DNA of 64,000 nucleotides from Hamadaea sp. Lineage in GTDB: Bacteria > Actinomycetota > Actinomycetes > Mycobacteriales > Micromonosporaceae. Below the pieces are notes generated by a model, which worked only from the letters and a program-made list of their open reading frames with translations, was not told where the DNA came from and ran no database searches. A program made the translations under genes and the position numbers. The stretch spans positions 22,497 through 86,496 of the forward strand of contig NZ_JABFVK010000069.1 in the NCBI RefSeq assembly GCF_013362815.1, written 5' to 3'. Below are positions 7,827-17,200 of this stretch, in pieces. Each line of letters opens with the position of its first letter. Position 1 is the first letter of the stretch.

Positions 7827-7836
7827 CATCAAGCGA

Positions 7837-8358
7837 TCACGAGATCCAGCAGACGATCGCGTCGCCGGAACTCGCCGCCGCCGCGAAGTACGCCTTGACG
7901 TCGGGGAAGAAGCTGACCGCCCATTCAAGCTCGCCCGGGCTCCCCCAGACACTGGGGTAGATCTCCGCCGCCGCGAGCTCGGCCTGATCCACCCCGCGGA
8001 TAAGGTCCTCAGCGGTCAGCTCCTCCAACGCCTCCGACGCCCGCCGCACTTCGTCGGGCAACAGGAAGCCCGGCGGCGAATAGCCCCAGTACTGCGACTC
8101 GTCGTCGGTGTCCTCCGTGAAGAACCATTCGCCGGTGACGATGTCGATCGGAAAGTCCCGCCGGCCGAGCAAGAACATCAACGCGTGCCACGTCTTGTCA
8201 CTGCCGAACGACCGTCGCTGCGCCACCGGCAGCTCCTCACCCTGGTCGCTCTCGACCTTCGACCGGTCCGAGGCGTATCGGTGGGCCCAATCCAGGTCCT
8301 CTTGCGCGCGCTCCAGTTCGGCCGGAGTCAGCCGGATCCATTCGCCATACATTCCCAC
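7837..8358 (-). CDS. DUF1877 (YfbM-like) protein
   Basis: 173 residues, the usual size for this family. It begins MGMYGEWIRLTPAELERA, has DKTWHALMFLL with the conserved WHALHFLL-like segment, then a SPPGFLLPDEVRRASEALEEL region and the FFPDVKAYFAAAASSGDAIVCWI end. The family is soluble and widespread but has no established biochemical function. It is a single gene with its own terminator, facing away from the next gene to the right. Confidence 0.85.
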   Translation of the reverse strand: MGMYGEWIRLTPAELERAQEDLDWAHRYASDRSKVESDQGEELPVAQRRSFGSDKTWHALMFLLGRRDFPIDIVTGEWFFTEDTDDESQYWGYSPPGFLLPDEVRRASEALEELTAEDLIRGVDQAELAAAEIYPSVWGSPGELEWAVSFFPDVKAYFAAAASSGDAIVCWIS

Positions 8359-8388
8359 ATGAGCACCGTAGGCCAGGCGTACGACAGT

Positions 8389-8394
8389 TATAAT
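8389..8394 (+). promoter_or_regulatory. Possible -10 element
   Basis: A perfect TATAAT lies 32 bases before the GTG of the membrane protein gene at 8426. No convincing -35 hexamer is seen 16-18 bases upstream, so the call rests on the -10 alone. Confidence 0.35.
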
Positions 8395-8425
8395 GGTCGA
8401 TCAGTGACTCACCCGGGGAGCGCCG

Positions 8426-9199
8426 GTGACCGGACCCTCGACAGCACGTGACGAGACCTTCGGCACGCAGCGCATCGTCGCGCGGTCGGTCCTGTTCGTC
8501 ACCGTGCCCATCGGCTTCATCGTGTTGCTCGCGGCGAACTTGCTGTGGGACATAGTGCGGCAGAACGTCTCACCCGCCGCCCTGACCTCGTGGCCCCTAC
8601 GGCTGGCGGTACTCGACACCCCCACTTCGGCCGCACTGCTCGGGGCTGCTGCCGGGTTGTACTTCGCCCGCCTTCAGTGGGCGTCGGCCAACCGGCCCGC
8701 CATCGGACTCGCGATCGACGATGAGGGCGGCCAGTTCGATCCGGACAGCCCGAGATGGCGCTTCTGGACCTACAACGCCGGACCGGGATATGCCGTCGTC
8801 AAACGCTTCGCGTACGCGATCCGGCCCTACGGCGTCGATCCGGCGGCCATGTCGACGGAGTGGTTGAGGCCGGCCGAACTCAACCATGTCTTCGAGCGCA
8901 GTGGCCTCGTCGACGGCGAGGACTACTTCGTCCGGTGGTACGCGGAGGGCGCGCCGTTCTCACCGGTTCCGCACTACTCGCAAGGCTCGATGGTCGCCTG
9001 GTTCCGGCCGGAAGCACTCGCTCGCTTCGCGCAGATCGACGTCCAGATGATCTTCCTAGACGCCAACGGCGACACTCACGAGCGCATATTTCCCTTCATG
9101 GATCGTCTGCCGAGCGTCACCGCCAAGAAGGTCGCTTCCATCCGTCGGAGCGGCTCGGTGCCGTCCAGCCCGGTCAGCGCCGGGCCGGTGGACGATTAG
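8426..9199 (+). CDS. Two-helix membrane protein of unknown function
   Basis: 257 residues. Two membrane segments occupy the first 80 residues (SVLFVTVPIGFIVLLAANLLW and TSAALLGAAAGLYFARLQW). They are followed by a soluble domain with short strands (WRFWTYNAGPGYAVVKRFAYAI ... IDVQMIFLDANGD). I do not recognise the domain; proteins with this two-helix plus beta layout often sit near signalling genes. GGGGAG precedes the GTG start. Its last 26 bases overlap the convergent acetyltransferase gene. Confidence 0.7.
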   Translation: MTGPSTARDETFGTQRIVARSVLFVTVPIGFIVLLAANLLWDIVRQNVSPAALTSWPLRLAVLDTPTSAALLGAAAGLYFARLQWASANRPAIGLAIDDEGGQFDPDSPRWRFWTYNAGPGYAVVKRFAYAIRPYGVDPAAMSTEWLRPAELNHVFERSGLVDGEDYFVRWYAEGAPFSPVPHYSQGSMVAWFRPEALARFAQIDVQMIFLDANGDTHERIFPFMDRLPSVTAKKVASIRRSGSVPSSPVSAGPVDD

Positions 9200-9980
9200 C
9201 TTCCAGCCATTTGGCGGCGAACCCGATCGCAGCCTCCATTGTGAACATACGGGTCGTCGCTGCGCCCACGCTGCCGAGCGCCACCGAATCGGTATGCCGT
9301 TCGAAATCGGCCCCCAATTCGGCGAAGTCTCCCGCGTTCAGCCGCACAGCTTCGTAGGTGACTCGGCGACGGCCCTCCGGAGTCGCCATCGGGGCGCTGA
9401 AGGTCTGCGTCGGAAGGTCGGGGAGCCGGGATTCGGGCAGGTGAAACGTGGTACACCGATCGAAGCCGACGCCCAACAGAACCACCAGGCCGCCGATCGA
9501 CTCCATCCTCGCCAGCGGTGAGCCATCGCCGAGCGGCGACGTCAGGTCGTGATGATCCAGCAACTTGTGTGCATCAGGCCCCACTGCCGCGAAGGAGGTG
9601 TTCGGATGATTCGACCGAACCGCGCCGGGCCAGGTCCGAACGCGTTCTGCGATCGCTCCCATGCCCAGGCTCGGCGTCAGTGCCGGATCGAAGCCCGGCA
9701 ACTCGTCACGAATCACGTCCCAAAATTCCTGGCTGACCTTCCGATGTGGCCACCGAGAAGGGTCGATGTAGTCGAGATTCTGGGCCGGTACGACGAGGGT
9801 CCCCGCTTCGTCGAGAACATCGAGAAAGGCTTGGACGACCGCGGTCGCTCCGCCACAGACGTAGCCCATCGCCCGAAGTGACGAATGCAGGAGAACCGTC
9901 TGCCCAGACCGCACACCCAGCTGCCCGAGATGCTGTCTGAGCTGGGCTCCAGTCCACGGTACGGCGTCGTCCGCGCTCAC
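9174..9980 (-). CDS. Aminoglycoside 3-N-acetyltransferase family protein
   Basis: 268 residues, typical for the AAC(3)/YokD family. The order of motifs is right: TVLLHSSLRAMGYVCGGA near residue 30, DEAGTLVVPAQN, the RSNHPNTSFAAVGPDA segment near residue 120, and SPLGDGSPLARMESIGGLVVLLGVG. These enzymes transfer acetyl from acetyl-CoA to the 3-amino group of 2-deoxystreptamine aminoglycosides, but chromosomal actinobacterial members may have other substrates. Resistance is therefore possible, not proven. GTG start; the gene converges on and overlaps its left neighbour by 26 bases. Confidence 0.87.
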   Translation of the reverse strand: MSADDAVPWTGAQLRQHLGQLGVRSGQTVLLHSSLRAMGYVCGGATAVVQAFLDVLDEAGTLVVPAQNLDYIDPSRWPHRKVSQEFWDVIRDELPGFDPALTPSLGMGAIAERVRTWPGAVRSNHPNTSFAAVGPDAHKLLDHHDLTSPLGDGSPLARMESIGGLVVLLGVGFDRCTTFHLPESRLPDLPTQTFSAPMATPEGRRRVTYEAVRLNAGDFAELGADFERHTDSVALGSVGAATTRMFTMEAAIGFAAKWLEANRPPARR

Positions 9981-10041
9981 GTCGTCAGCGTATCAGCGGA
10001 CCCGCCGACGGCTCGCCGATCAACTCGGCGGCGTACGCCGA

Positions 10042-10422
10042 TCAGGTCGTCGTCAGCGTCTTCTCCCGGTGCAGGCGACGACGGCGCAGGACGAAGCCGA
10101 ACCAGGAGATCGCCACGATCACGCCGACGGTGACCTGGATGAGGGTGGTGTACCGGGCGGGATAGACCACCCCGGTCAGGTAGGTGTCGATGAAGCCTCG
10201 GCTCAGGCCGGCTTCGCCGGCTCCTTGCCGCGCCCAGTCCTCCAGCGCGGTGAGCGGACAGTGCCAGCCGAACACCGTGCTGGTAAGCCCCCAGGTCGCC
10301 ATGGCCAGGTGCGGCCAGATGACCCATGGCCAGCGCCAGGCGAGAAAGCCGCCCACCACCAGGAAGACGAGCAGTCCGAAGTGCACGACCATGGTCGCCT
10401 CGGCGACCAGCCGATACCCCAT
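10042..10422 (-). CDS. DUF2784 membrane protein
   Basis: 126 residues with three predicted membrane helices. It has the family hallmarks: VVHFGLLVFLVVGGFLAWRWPW, HLAMATWGLTSTVFGWHCPLTALEDWAR and GFIDTYLTGVVYP. DUF2784 proteins are small integral membrane proteins with conserved His, Cys and Asp/Glu near the membrane face. Their function is unknown. It stands alone on the minus strand between the acetyltransferase and GH20 genes. Confidence 0.88.
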   Translation of the reverse strand: MGYRLVAEATMVVHFGLLVFLVVGGFLAWRWPWVIWPHLAMATWGLTSTVFGWHCPLTALEDWARQGAGEAGLSRGFIDTYLTGVVYPARYTTLIQVTVGVIVAISWFGFVLRRRRLHREKTLTTT

Positions 10423-10498
10423 GAATCGAGATTAACCCGGCCGATCCATCCCCGCGCCCGAGATTCACTTCGCCGTCGAGCACTATCGCCCGGCAGTT

Positions 10499-10528
10499 GA
10501 TCAGGGAGTCGCGGAGTCGATCAGGGAG
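10499..10528. repeat. Short direct repeat with GATCAGGGAG
   Basis: GATCAGGGAG occurs at 10499-10508 and again at 10519-10528, spaced 20 bases start to start, downstream of the GH20 gene. The word resembles the GATCAGGG core of the long palindromes elsewhere in the window, but no complementary arm is present here. Confidence 0.35.
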
Positions 10529-10552
10529 CTGGGCGCACGACACGCCGGTCGA

Positions 10553-12022
10553 TCACGCCCGATAGTTCATGATCGGCGAGAACGGGGGGAGGCCGAGGCG
10601 GTTGACGGTGACGCCGCGCTGCTCCAGGCGTACCAGATGGGCGTCGAGACGCCATTGGAAGTCGGCCGGATCGCGATCCGCGGACCAGGCCACCTCGGCG
10701 ACGGCCGCGAGCCGCGGGAAGGCCCGAAACTGCACGAGCGCGGGCGTGGGGGTGTATTCGCTCCACAGCATGCCTTGCGTGCCCAGGACGCGGCCCGCGG
10801 CGCCGGTGGGCACGGGCTCGAAGCCGTAGACGCGCTCGAGCGGGGTGTGACCGCCGATGCCCTGCGGTTCGTCGGGCGACTGCGTCTCGTAGTGATCGAG
10901 GTAGACGAATTCCTGCGGCACCGCGACGACCTCGTGCCCGGCGTCCAGGGCAGCGGTGACGCGCTCAGCTCCGCGCCAGGCGAAGATCAGCGCGTCCTTC
11001 GGCGGCGCGGCCTCGACCAGCTCGTCCCAGGCCGCGATCTTGCGGCCGTGGGCGGCCAGGTGGTCACCCATCTGCTTGATCCACCAGCCCAGCAGCTCCG
11101 CCGTGCCCCCGAGGCCCTCGTTCGCGACCCGCTTCTGCGCGGCCTCGCTCGCCGCCCACTCGTCGAGCGGCACCTCGTCCCCGCCGAGATGCACGTACTC
11201 GAACGGAAAGACCGCCACGACCTCGTCCAGCACGTCGCGGGCGAAGGCCAGCGTCGCGTCGTCGGTGTTGAGGACATGCTTCGAGATACCCCAGGCGGTA
11301 CGCACCGGGAGCTGTCGTGCGGGGTCATTGCCCAGCCAGGGGTACGCCGAAATGGCGGCCTGCATGTGACCGGGCAGGTCGATCTCCGGCATGACGCGTA
11401 CGCCCCGGCGCTCCGCGTACGCGACGAGGTCCCGCAGCTCCGCCTGCGTGTAGTAGCCGCCGTGCGGAGTCCCGTCGAACTTCCCGTCGCGGGCATGCCC
11501 CGCGTTGGACTCCGTCCGGTGCGCGCCGACCTCGGTCAGGCGGGGGTACTTGCGTACCTCGAAGCGCCAGCCCTGGTCATCGGTCAGGTGCAGGTGCAGC
11601 GTGTTCAACTTGTGCAAGGCCAGCAGGTCGACGAATTCGCGCACGAACTCGATCGGATGGCACCAGCGGGCGACGTCCAGCAGAGCACCCCGCCAGGGCA
11701 GCCTCGGGACGTCGGTGATCTCGGCGTACGGGAGTCCGCCGGGACCGGCCAGCTGACGCAGCGTGGACACGGCCCAGCGCAGGCCGGTCTCGGTCGGGGC
11801 GAGCGCCTCGACCCCGTCGCCGTCGATCCGCAGCCGGTAGCCCTCCGGGCCCAGCTCAGCCGCCTCGATCAGACCGAACGTGCCGGAGACACCGGGCAAC
11901 ACCTCGCGGACGAGCTCGGCGATCGCCGGTGGCGCGGTGACCTGGGCCGATTCGGTCAACGGCAGTATGCCGGGCGGAAAGACGGCATGGGCGGGCCGGG
12001 GGATGATCGCGGGCTCGGGCAT
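10553..12022 (-). CDS. GH20 beta-N-acetylhexosaminidase
   Basis: 489 residues. An N-terminal beta domain (to about residue 130) is followed by the GH20 barrel. It has WRGALLDVARWCHPIEFVREF, LNTLHLHLTDDQGWRFEVRKYP, RVMPEIDLPGHMQAAISAYP and YVHLGGDEVPLDEW; the D-E pair in GGDE is the substrate-assisted catalytic pair. It removes terminal GlcNAc or GalNAc from chitin-derived or glycan oligosaccharides. No signal peptide is seen, so it probably works on imported oligosaccharides. ATG at 12022 was chosen because GGGAG lies 5 bases upstream. Confidence 0.94.
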   Translation of the reverse strand: MPEPAIIPRPAHAVFPPGILPLTESAQVTAPPAIAELVREVLPGVSGTFGLIEAAELGPEGYRLRIDGDGVEALAPTETGLRWAVSTLRQLAGPGGLPYAEITDVPRLPWRGALLDVARWCHPIEFVREFVDLLALHKLNTLHLHLTDDQGWRFEVRKYPRLTEVGAHRTESNAGHARDGKFDGTPHGGYYTQAELRDLVAYAERRGVRVMPEIDLPGHMQAAISAYPWLGNDPARQLPVRTAWGISKHVLNTDDATLAFARDVLDEVVAVFPFEYVHLGGDEVPLDEWAASEAAQKRVANEGLGGTAELLGWWIKQMGDHLAAHGRKIAAWDELVEAAPPKDALIFAWRGAERVTAALDAGHEVVAVPQEFVYLDHYETQSPDEPQGIGGHTPLERVYGFEPVPTGAAGRVLGTQGMLWSEYTPTPALVQFRAFPRLAAVAEVAWSADRDPADFQWRLDAHLVRLEQRGVTVNRLGLPPFSPIMNYRA

Positions 12023-12150
12023 GGGAACTCCCTGCTGAGAGGACAGCGCTTTCCGCGTCCATGATCGCAGAGTTCCCCACACACCGGGACCCGGCCTTCG
12101 GTACGGCCGACGGGGCAGCTGATGTCGGTGGTCCGCGCCATAATCGGGCC

Positions 12151-12357
12151 ATGTGCCGAAGCATCAAGACGCTGCGCCCGCCGTACCAGGAACTGGTCAC
12201 CGAGGAGGACATCCGGGCCGCCGCCCTGCAATACGTCCGCAAGATCTCCGGGTTCCGAGCGCCCGCCGCGCACAACGCCGAGGCGTTCGACCGGGCGGTC
12301 GAAGCCGTGACTCAGGCGACCGCCGAACTGCTGGGCTCTCTGCAGGTCCGGCGGTAA
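12151..12357 (+). CDS. DUF2277 small protein
   Basis: 68 residues beginning MCRSIKTLRPPYQELVTEEDI, the near-invariant start of the DUF2277 family, then ALQYVRKISGFRAPA. This settles the start at 12151; an earlier in-frame ATG would add 30 residues without similarity. The family is a small conserved actinobacterial protein with no assigned function. It diverges from the GH20 gene and converges on the DUF2630 gene 4 bases away. Confidence 0.88.
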   Translation: MCRSIKTLRPPYQELVTEEDIRAAALQYVRKISGFRAPAAHNAEAFDRAVEAVTQATAELLGSLQVRR

Positions 12358-12361
12358 CCGC

Positions 12362-12637
12362 TCAGCCCAGGTAGCCCTCGACCTGCGCCGCCGAGCGGGC
12401 CTCGGCGTCGTCCGGGTTCTGGTGGGCCGCCGACTTCGCGCGCCGTTGCCGGAGCAGGTCCCAGAACTGGTCCAGCTCCACCTCGATCGCGGCCAGCCGG
12501 ACCTGTTCGGACTCCGGGTTCAGCTGACCCGAGCCGACCTTCGCGCGCAGTTCGCGCTCCTCGGTCTCGAGGTCGTTGATGTGCTTGAGGATCTGGTCAT
12601 CGGTCAGATGCCGGCGCTTGTCGGCCTGGTCGGACAT
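12362..12637 (-). CDS. DUF2630 small protein
   Basis: 91 residues, almost entirely helical: DDQILKHINDLETEERELRAK and AAIEVELDQFWDLLRQRRAK suggest a coiled coil. The LTDDQIL-x-I-x-LV/ETEE start and the WDLLRQRRA segment are typical of DUF2630. The function is unknown. AGGAGGAG gives a strong ribosome site before the ATG at 12637. Confidence 0.87.
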   Translation of the reverse strand: MSDQADKRRHLTDDQILKHINDLETEERELRAKVGSGQLNPESEQVRLAAIEVELDQFWDLLRQRRAKSAAHQNPDDAEARSAAQVEGYLG

Positions 12638-12757
12638 CGGTGCTCCTCCTGTCAGGCATCCCCCGCGCGGTCGGGACACGTGCTCAGTCTGCCAGCGGAT
12701 GTGTCCTCCGTCATCCGATCTTGCGGACCGGGCCGGGCCGGGAGCACGCTTTTCGGT

Positions 12758-13747
12758 GTGAGCGAGGCTGCGATCGCGGCGGCCCGTCCTTCGCGCAAAT
12801 GGCTGCGGTGGACGGCGTACTCCGTCACAGCCGCAATCGTCTTCTACCTGCTGCGCGAGCGGCTTCCGCACCCCGCCGACGTCCTCGTGGCCGCCCGATC
12901 GGTAGACCTCCGCTGGTTCGCCCTCGCGACGTTCGCCCAGATCTGGTCGCTGGCCAACTTCGCCCGCCAGCAACGGCGGCTGCTCGGGGCGTTCGGCGTA
13001 CGCATGACGCTCCCCCAGTCGATGGCCCTGACGCTGAGCCGCTCGGCCATCGCCATCAGCCTGCCCGCCGGGTCGGCCGTCTCCGCTGCCTTCGCCTTCC
13101 AGCAGTTCCGGGCGAAGGGAGCGAGCAAGCCGGTCGCGACCGCCGTCATGATCTTGTCCGGCGTGATGTCCTTCGTCGGGCTGGGCGTGCTCTACCTGAT
13201 CGGCGGCACGATCGCGGGTCTGATCAGCGTGTGCGTCGGCGCAGCCACCTTGATCGGGCTGACCGCCCTGGTCGTGGTGCTCTGGCGGCGCTGGAACCCG
13301 GTCTCCGACAGCCGCATCGCCCGCCTCGTACGCTCAGCGCACGACGTCGCGCCCCGGAACTGGCTGCTCGCGCTGTTCTTCGCAGTGGTGAACTGGTTCG
13401 CCGACCTCGTCTGCCTCTTCGCCGTCGCGCGGTCGTTCGATGTGAGCCTGTCGATCAGCGCCATCGCGGCGACCTACCTGGGCGTGCAGATCGTCCGGCA
13501 GATCCCGTTGACCCCGGGCGGCATCGGCGTGATCGAGACGGGCCTGCTCGCCGGACTCGTCGGGGCGGGGGCCGCCAGTGCTCCGGCGGCGGCGACCGTG
13601 CTCGGCTACCGGGTGCTCTCCTGCTGGCTGATCATCCCGGTCGGCTTCCTCGCCTGGACCGCCCTTCGGCGGGCCGGTCGGGCGGCGGCCGACGCCTTCA
13701 GCTCCTCGCCCACGGCTGACGCCGAGCCCGAGCCCGCCACCGTCTGA
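12758..13747 (+). CDS. UPF0104 / lysylphosphatidylglycerol-synthase-like membrane protein
   Basis: About 329 residues with seven or eight membrane helices and no catalytic soluble domain. It has LSRSAIAISLPAGSAVSAAFAFQQF and QIVRQIPLTPGGIGVIETGLLAGLVGAGA, the two signature loops of the flippase half of MprF-type proteins. Stand-alone members are thought to move lipids or glycolipids across the membrane, but the substrate is unknown. I take the GTG at 12758 as start; the ribosome site is weak (GGGAG 13 bases upstream). It converges on the DUF2795 gene with family A palindrome copy 2 between them. Confidence 0.85.
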   Translation: MSEAAIAAARPSRKWLRWTAYSVTAAIVFYLLRERLPHPADVLVAARSVDLRWFALATFAQIWSLANFARQQRRLLGAFGVRMTLPQSMALTLSRSAIAISLPAGSAVSAAFAFQQFRAKGASKPVATAVMILSGVMSFVGLGVLYLIGGTIAGLISVCVGAATLIGLTALVVVLWRRWNPVSDSRIARLVRSAHDVAPRNWLLALFFAVVNWFADLVCLFAVARSFDVSLSISAIAATYLGVQIVRQIPLTPGGIGVIETGLLAGLVGAGAASAPAAATVLGYRVLSCWLIIPVGFLAWTALRRAGRAAADAFSSSPTADAEPEPATV

Positions 13748-13757
13748 CCCCATTTGG

Positions 13758-13821
13758 CCTGCAGATCACGGTTACGCATGCTTCCCGGTCGGATTTGGCA
13801 TGCGTAACCGTGATCTGCAGG
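13758..13821. terminator. Long inverted repeat, family A copy 2 (bidirectional terminator-like)
   Basis: Perfect 23-base arms at 13758-13780 and 13799-13821 with an 18-base loop. It lies exactly between the convergent UPF0104 gene (stop 13747) and DUF2795 gene (stop 13828). The arm shares TGCAGATCA-x-GGTTA-x-GCA with the copy at 3171, and the loop shares GCTTCCCG. It would fold equally well in transcripts from either side. Confidence 0.7.
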
Positions 13822-13827
13822 TAAAGG

Positions 13828-14238
13828 TCAGAAGCGTTCGTCGATGCGAAGCCCCAGAGCGCCCCACAACTCGCGGGCGTTGGCGTACCGGCCGTCGGCG
13901 GGCAGCTTCTGCAAAGCGGTGAGCACGTCGTCCGGCGCGTTCTCCGCCTGAGCGGCGGCCACGACGTCGTCCCGGTTCGCCGGGAAATCGCTCTTGTGCA
14001 GGTAGGACCCGATCCTGGCGCGCCAATCCCGGCGATCGGCGTCGGTTTCGTCGCCTTCTGCGAGGTCTATGCCACCTTCGGGGGCCCAGCCGGGTTCGGG
14101 CTCGCCATCGGCCGGCGGTTCGGCTTCACGCCACTCCTCGCTGCGCGCGCCCGCGCCGCCGCCTTGCGTCAGGCCCTGTGTCTCGCGGGCCATCTGCTCG
14201 TCCAACTGGGGGCCGTGTTTGCTGCTCCCGCGTTCCAT
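13828..14238 (-). CDS. DUF2795 protein
   Basis: 136 residues. The N-terminal half is hydrophilic and acidic (MERGSSKHGPQLDEQMARE ... GWAPEGG), and the C-terminal 60 residues are a DUF2795 domain (SYLHKSDFPANRDDVVAAAQ ... LPADGRYANARELWGALG). The family is found across Actinobacteria with no known activity; the small helical domain could bind nucleic acid or protein (speculative). The ATG at 14238 matches how related proteins begin. It starts 45 bases after the WD40-KAP gene and shares its direction, so the two may be one transcription unit ended by the palindrome at 13758. Confidence 0.8.
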   Translation of the reverse strand: MERGSSKHGPQLDEQMARETQGLTQGGGAGARSEEWREAEPPADGEPEPGWAPEGGIDLAEGDETDADRRDWRARIGSYLHKSDFPANRDDVVAAAQAENAPDDVLTALQKLPADGRYANARELWGALGLRIDERF

Positions 14239-14283
14239 GAGCCCGGTGTACCCAGGTGTGAGCCGCTCGAACACCGATCAGGG

Positions 14284-17200
14284 TCAGAGATATCGCACCG
14301 CGATCGAGGCGAACACCTCGCGATCGGTTCCCGGCCGGTCGAACAGCCGGCGCAGGCCCCCGACGGTGGGATCTTCGGGATCGAGTCCGGCGGACGAGGC
14401 CGCCTGCTTCCACCGGTCCTCGTCGCCGGCCGAGTCGAGGAGTTCGGCCAGCGTCGTCCGGGCCGAAGTGCTTTCCTCGCCCCGGAGGGCACCGAGCGTG
14501 TCGAGCAGCCAGGGCCAGCGCACCATCAGCTCGACGAACCGGGCCATCTCGATGCTGTGCCGCTCGACCGCCGAGATGCTGCTGCTCAGATGGCCGGTGA
14601 GGTAGTCGAGCACCATGTAGAAGCGCCACAGGTTGAGGAAGGCCTTGGTCTGCCGGGGATTGCGCTGCGGCAGGTTCAGCACCGCCGTACGCAGAGCGAG
14701 CCGAACCGGTGGCAGGCGCTCCAGATCCTCGGCGAGCTGGGCGCCGCTGGCCGTGTCGGCGGGTGCCGACGGGTCGAGGGAGGCGAATGGCGCGGCGAGC
14801 CCGAGGGGGTCGGCGGCAACCCCGGCCGCGCGCGCTTCGACAACTGCGCCGGAGACCCGCTGCTGAGGAACTGAAGCCGCAGCCGGAGCGGAAGACGTGT
14901 CGAGCAGCGCGTCGAGATACGAGGCCATCGCCTGATCGCGTACGCGAGGAAGCCGGATCGGCAGGTCGAGGATCTTCTCCATGAACCGCCACCCGGTGTG
15001 CTGCAGGTGCCCGAACGTGGCGGGGTCGTCATGCGCCCGCCGCCGCAGTGATTCGTAGACCGTCTCCAGCTGCGCCGCGACGGTCGCCGGATCGAGCGCG
15101 ATGACGAACAGGCAGTCGCCGAACGCCTTGTTCAGGAACAGGTTGACCGCCTCGATGGTGTCCGACACGATCGCCGGACTGCACCGGTCCAAGTCGTCGA
15201 CCATGATGATCACCGGCGAGTGCGCGGTCGCGAGCGCGACGACTTCGCGTACGTCGTGCTGCAGCATGTAGAGGTAGCCGCGTTGGCTGTTCTCCAGCGG
15301 ATCGCGGGCGGCTTTCCAGTCGCGATCGCCGCTGTCGGTCGTCGCGACGCCTTCAGCCGCCGGACGAGTCAGCACGCCGGGCGAGATCCAGCCGCGTACC
15401 TGTTTGAAGCTGGAGAACGCCAGGTTGCCGATGATCCAGGCGGCGGTGATGCCGATGACCGCACCCGAGCCGAGCAGCGCGTTGAAATCGGTGTTGTTCC
15501 AGGCCGCGACGCCGACCGCGACGACACCCATGATCACGATCACCGCAACGGCGAGCCCGATCAACATGCCGACCAGCGTCCGCGGGATGTAGCTCGCGAG
15601 GATGCGCTTGCGCATCGCGGCCGGATCGGTCCGCCGCAGATTCAGGTCGAACCACAACCGCTCACGCTGCGCCGGGGGCAACCGGTCCGTGATCGACGTC
15701 AGGATCTCCCGGGTCAAACCGGCCCAGACCTGGTCCGGCTTCTCGTACATCCACGGGTTGAACCACACGGTGATCGCGGCCCGATCGTCGGCGCCGGCCC
15801 GCGGCCGCATCTCGTACTCCAGTCGCGGGTCGCTTTCCGTGGGCCGGGCTATCTGCCGCCAGGCCCAGGCTCTAGTCAATCTGGTACGCACAACGCCGCC
15901 TTGCCAGCGCGTACGCCGGGCGGCGAACAGCCCCTTCAGCGGCTCCGCCGTCGGCCGGGCGACCAGCTCATGGGTGCTTTCGACCGCGGTCTTCGCGTCG
16001 GCGGCGGCCGCCCCAGCGGGGTCCACTTTGGAGCGCAGCTGCCGGAGCACGCTCGACTTGCCCTGACCCCACGGCGCGTGGATGCCCACGACGACGGGCG
16101 GTTTGGTGCTCGGCGACATCAGCACCGAGTGGATCGTGTCGATCAGCCCGTCACGGGACAGTTTGTCGAGGTCGGTCGGCTGATCCTGGAGCAGGATGGA
16201 GGCCGGGCGTACGGCGGATCCGATCGAGCCGCCCGAGCGCAGGAGACTGCCGGTGGCGATCGGCCAGAGGCGTACGCGGCCGTTGTCGTCCGCGGCGAAC
16301 AGCGCCGGACGCGTGACGCTGGAGCCGCGGCCTTCCGGCGGCGCGATCTCGACGACGCCGAGCGCCCGCACGGTCGACGTGCCGAACCGGACCGGCTTGC
16401 CGACCGGGGTGCCGTCGGTCTGCCAGACCATCACCCGGCCGTCGTCGAACCCGCCGAAGATCAGCATCTCCTGGCCGATCCGGGCGGCCGCCAACGCCGA
16501 GACCTGCGCGCTGCTGAGGGTGTACCGGAATCCGGTGGCCACGGTACGCGCGACGGGGTCGATGTACTCGATCACGCAGGTGTCGCCGTCGGGCCGGGCG
16601 ATGACGACCTGATGCCGGGAGCCGTCGTCGAGCGGGCAGGCGGCGGAGACCTGGTGAGTAGAGACAACCGCGACGGTCTCCGGGCTCTGCACTGCGACGA
16701 CCCGTACGCCCCGGGTGGATGCGATCGTGAGAAGTGCATCGTCGGCGTTCGGGACGGCGACGAGCGCGTTCACCGCCCCACAGTCGCTGACCAGCACTTC
16801 CGCGGTGTCCCCTTCGGACAGTCCGCAGACCCGGACGGAACCGTCGGCGCTGCCGCTGGCGACGTACTGCGCTCCGCGCAGACGGAACGGGGCCAGCGCC
16901 CAGATCTCGCCCTGGTGTCCCATCGGGAGTTCGGACCGTAGCGCGCCGGAGACCGGGTCCCAGTCGAACACCCGCCGATCGGCCCCACCGCTGATCAGGT
17001 GCGGATTCAGCGCCGTGCCGGCCGAGGTCAGCGAGCGGACGGTGCTGACGTGGGCCTTCAACGCCAACGGCTGCCGGGCGGTGGACATGGGGTCGAAGCC
17101 GCCCGACGGCAGCTCGGTGTCGGGATCGAGGACGTGGACCGTCTGATCCACGCCCGCGCACGCGACGTACTGGCCGTTCGCCGTGACCCCGCTGACCGCG

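Noticed and set aside
7506..7836. ydaO-type c-di-AMP riboswitch upstream of the wall hydrolase
   Set aside because: Such switches precede actinobacterial wall-lytic genes, but the conserved stems and the GGAACC-type core are not present here. The CRP-like site is the only clear signal.
9174..9980. Acquired aminoglycoside resistance gene
   Set aside because: The family is right, but composition matches the chromosome and no mobile element is near, so it is more likely a native family member.
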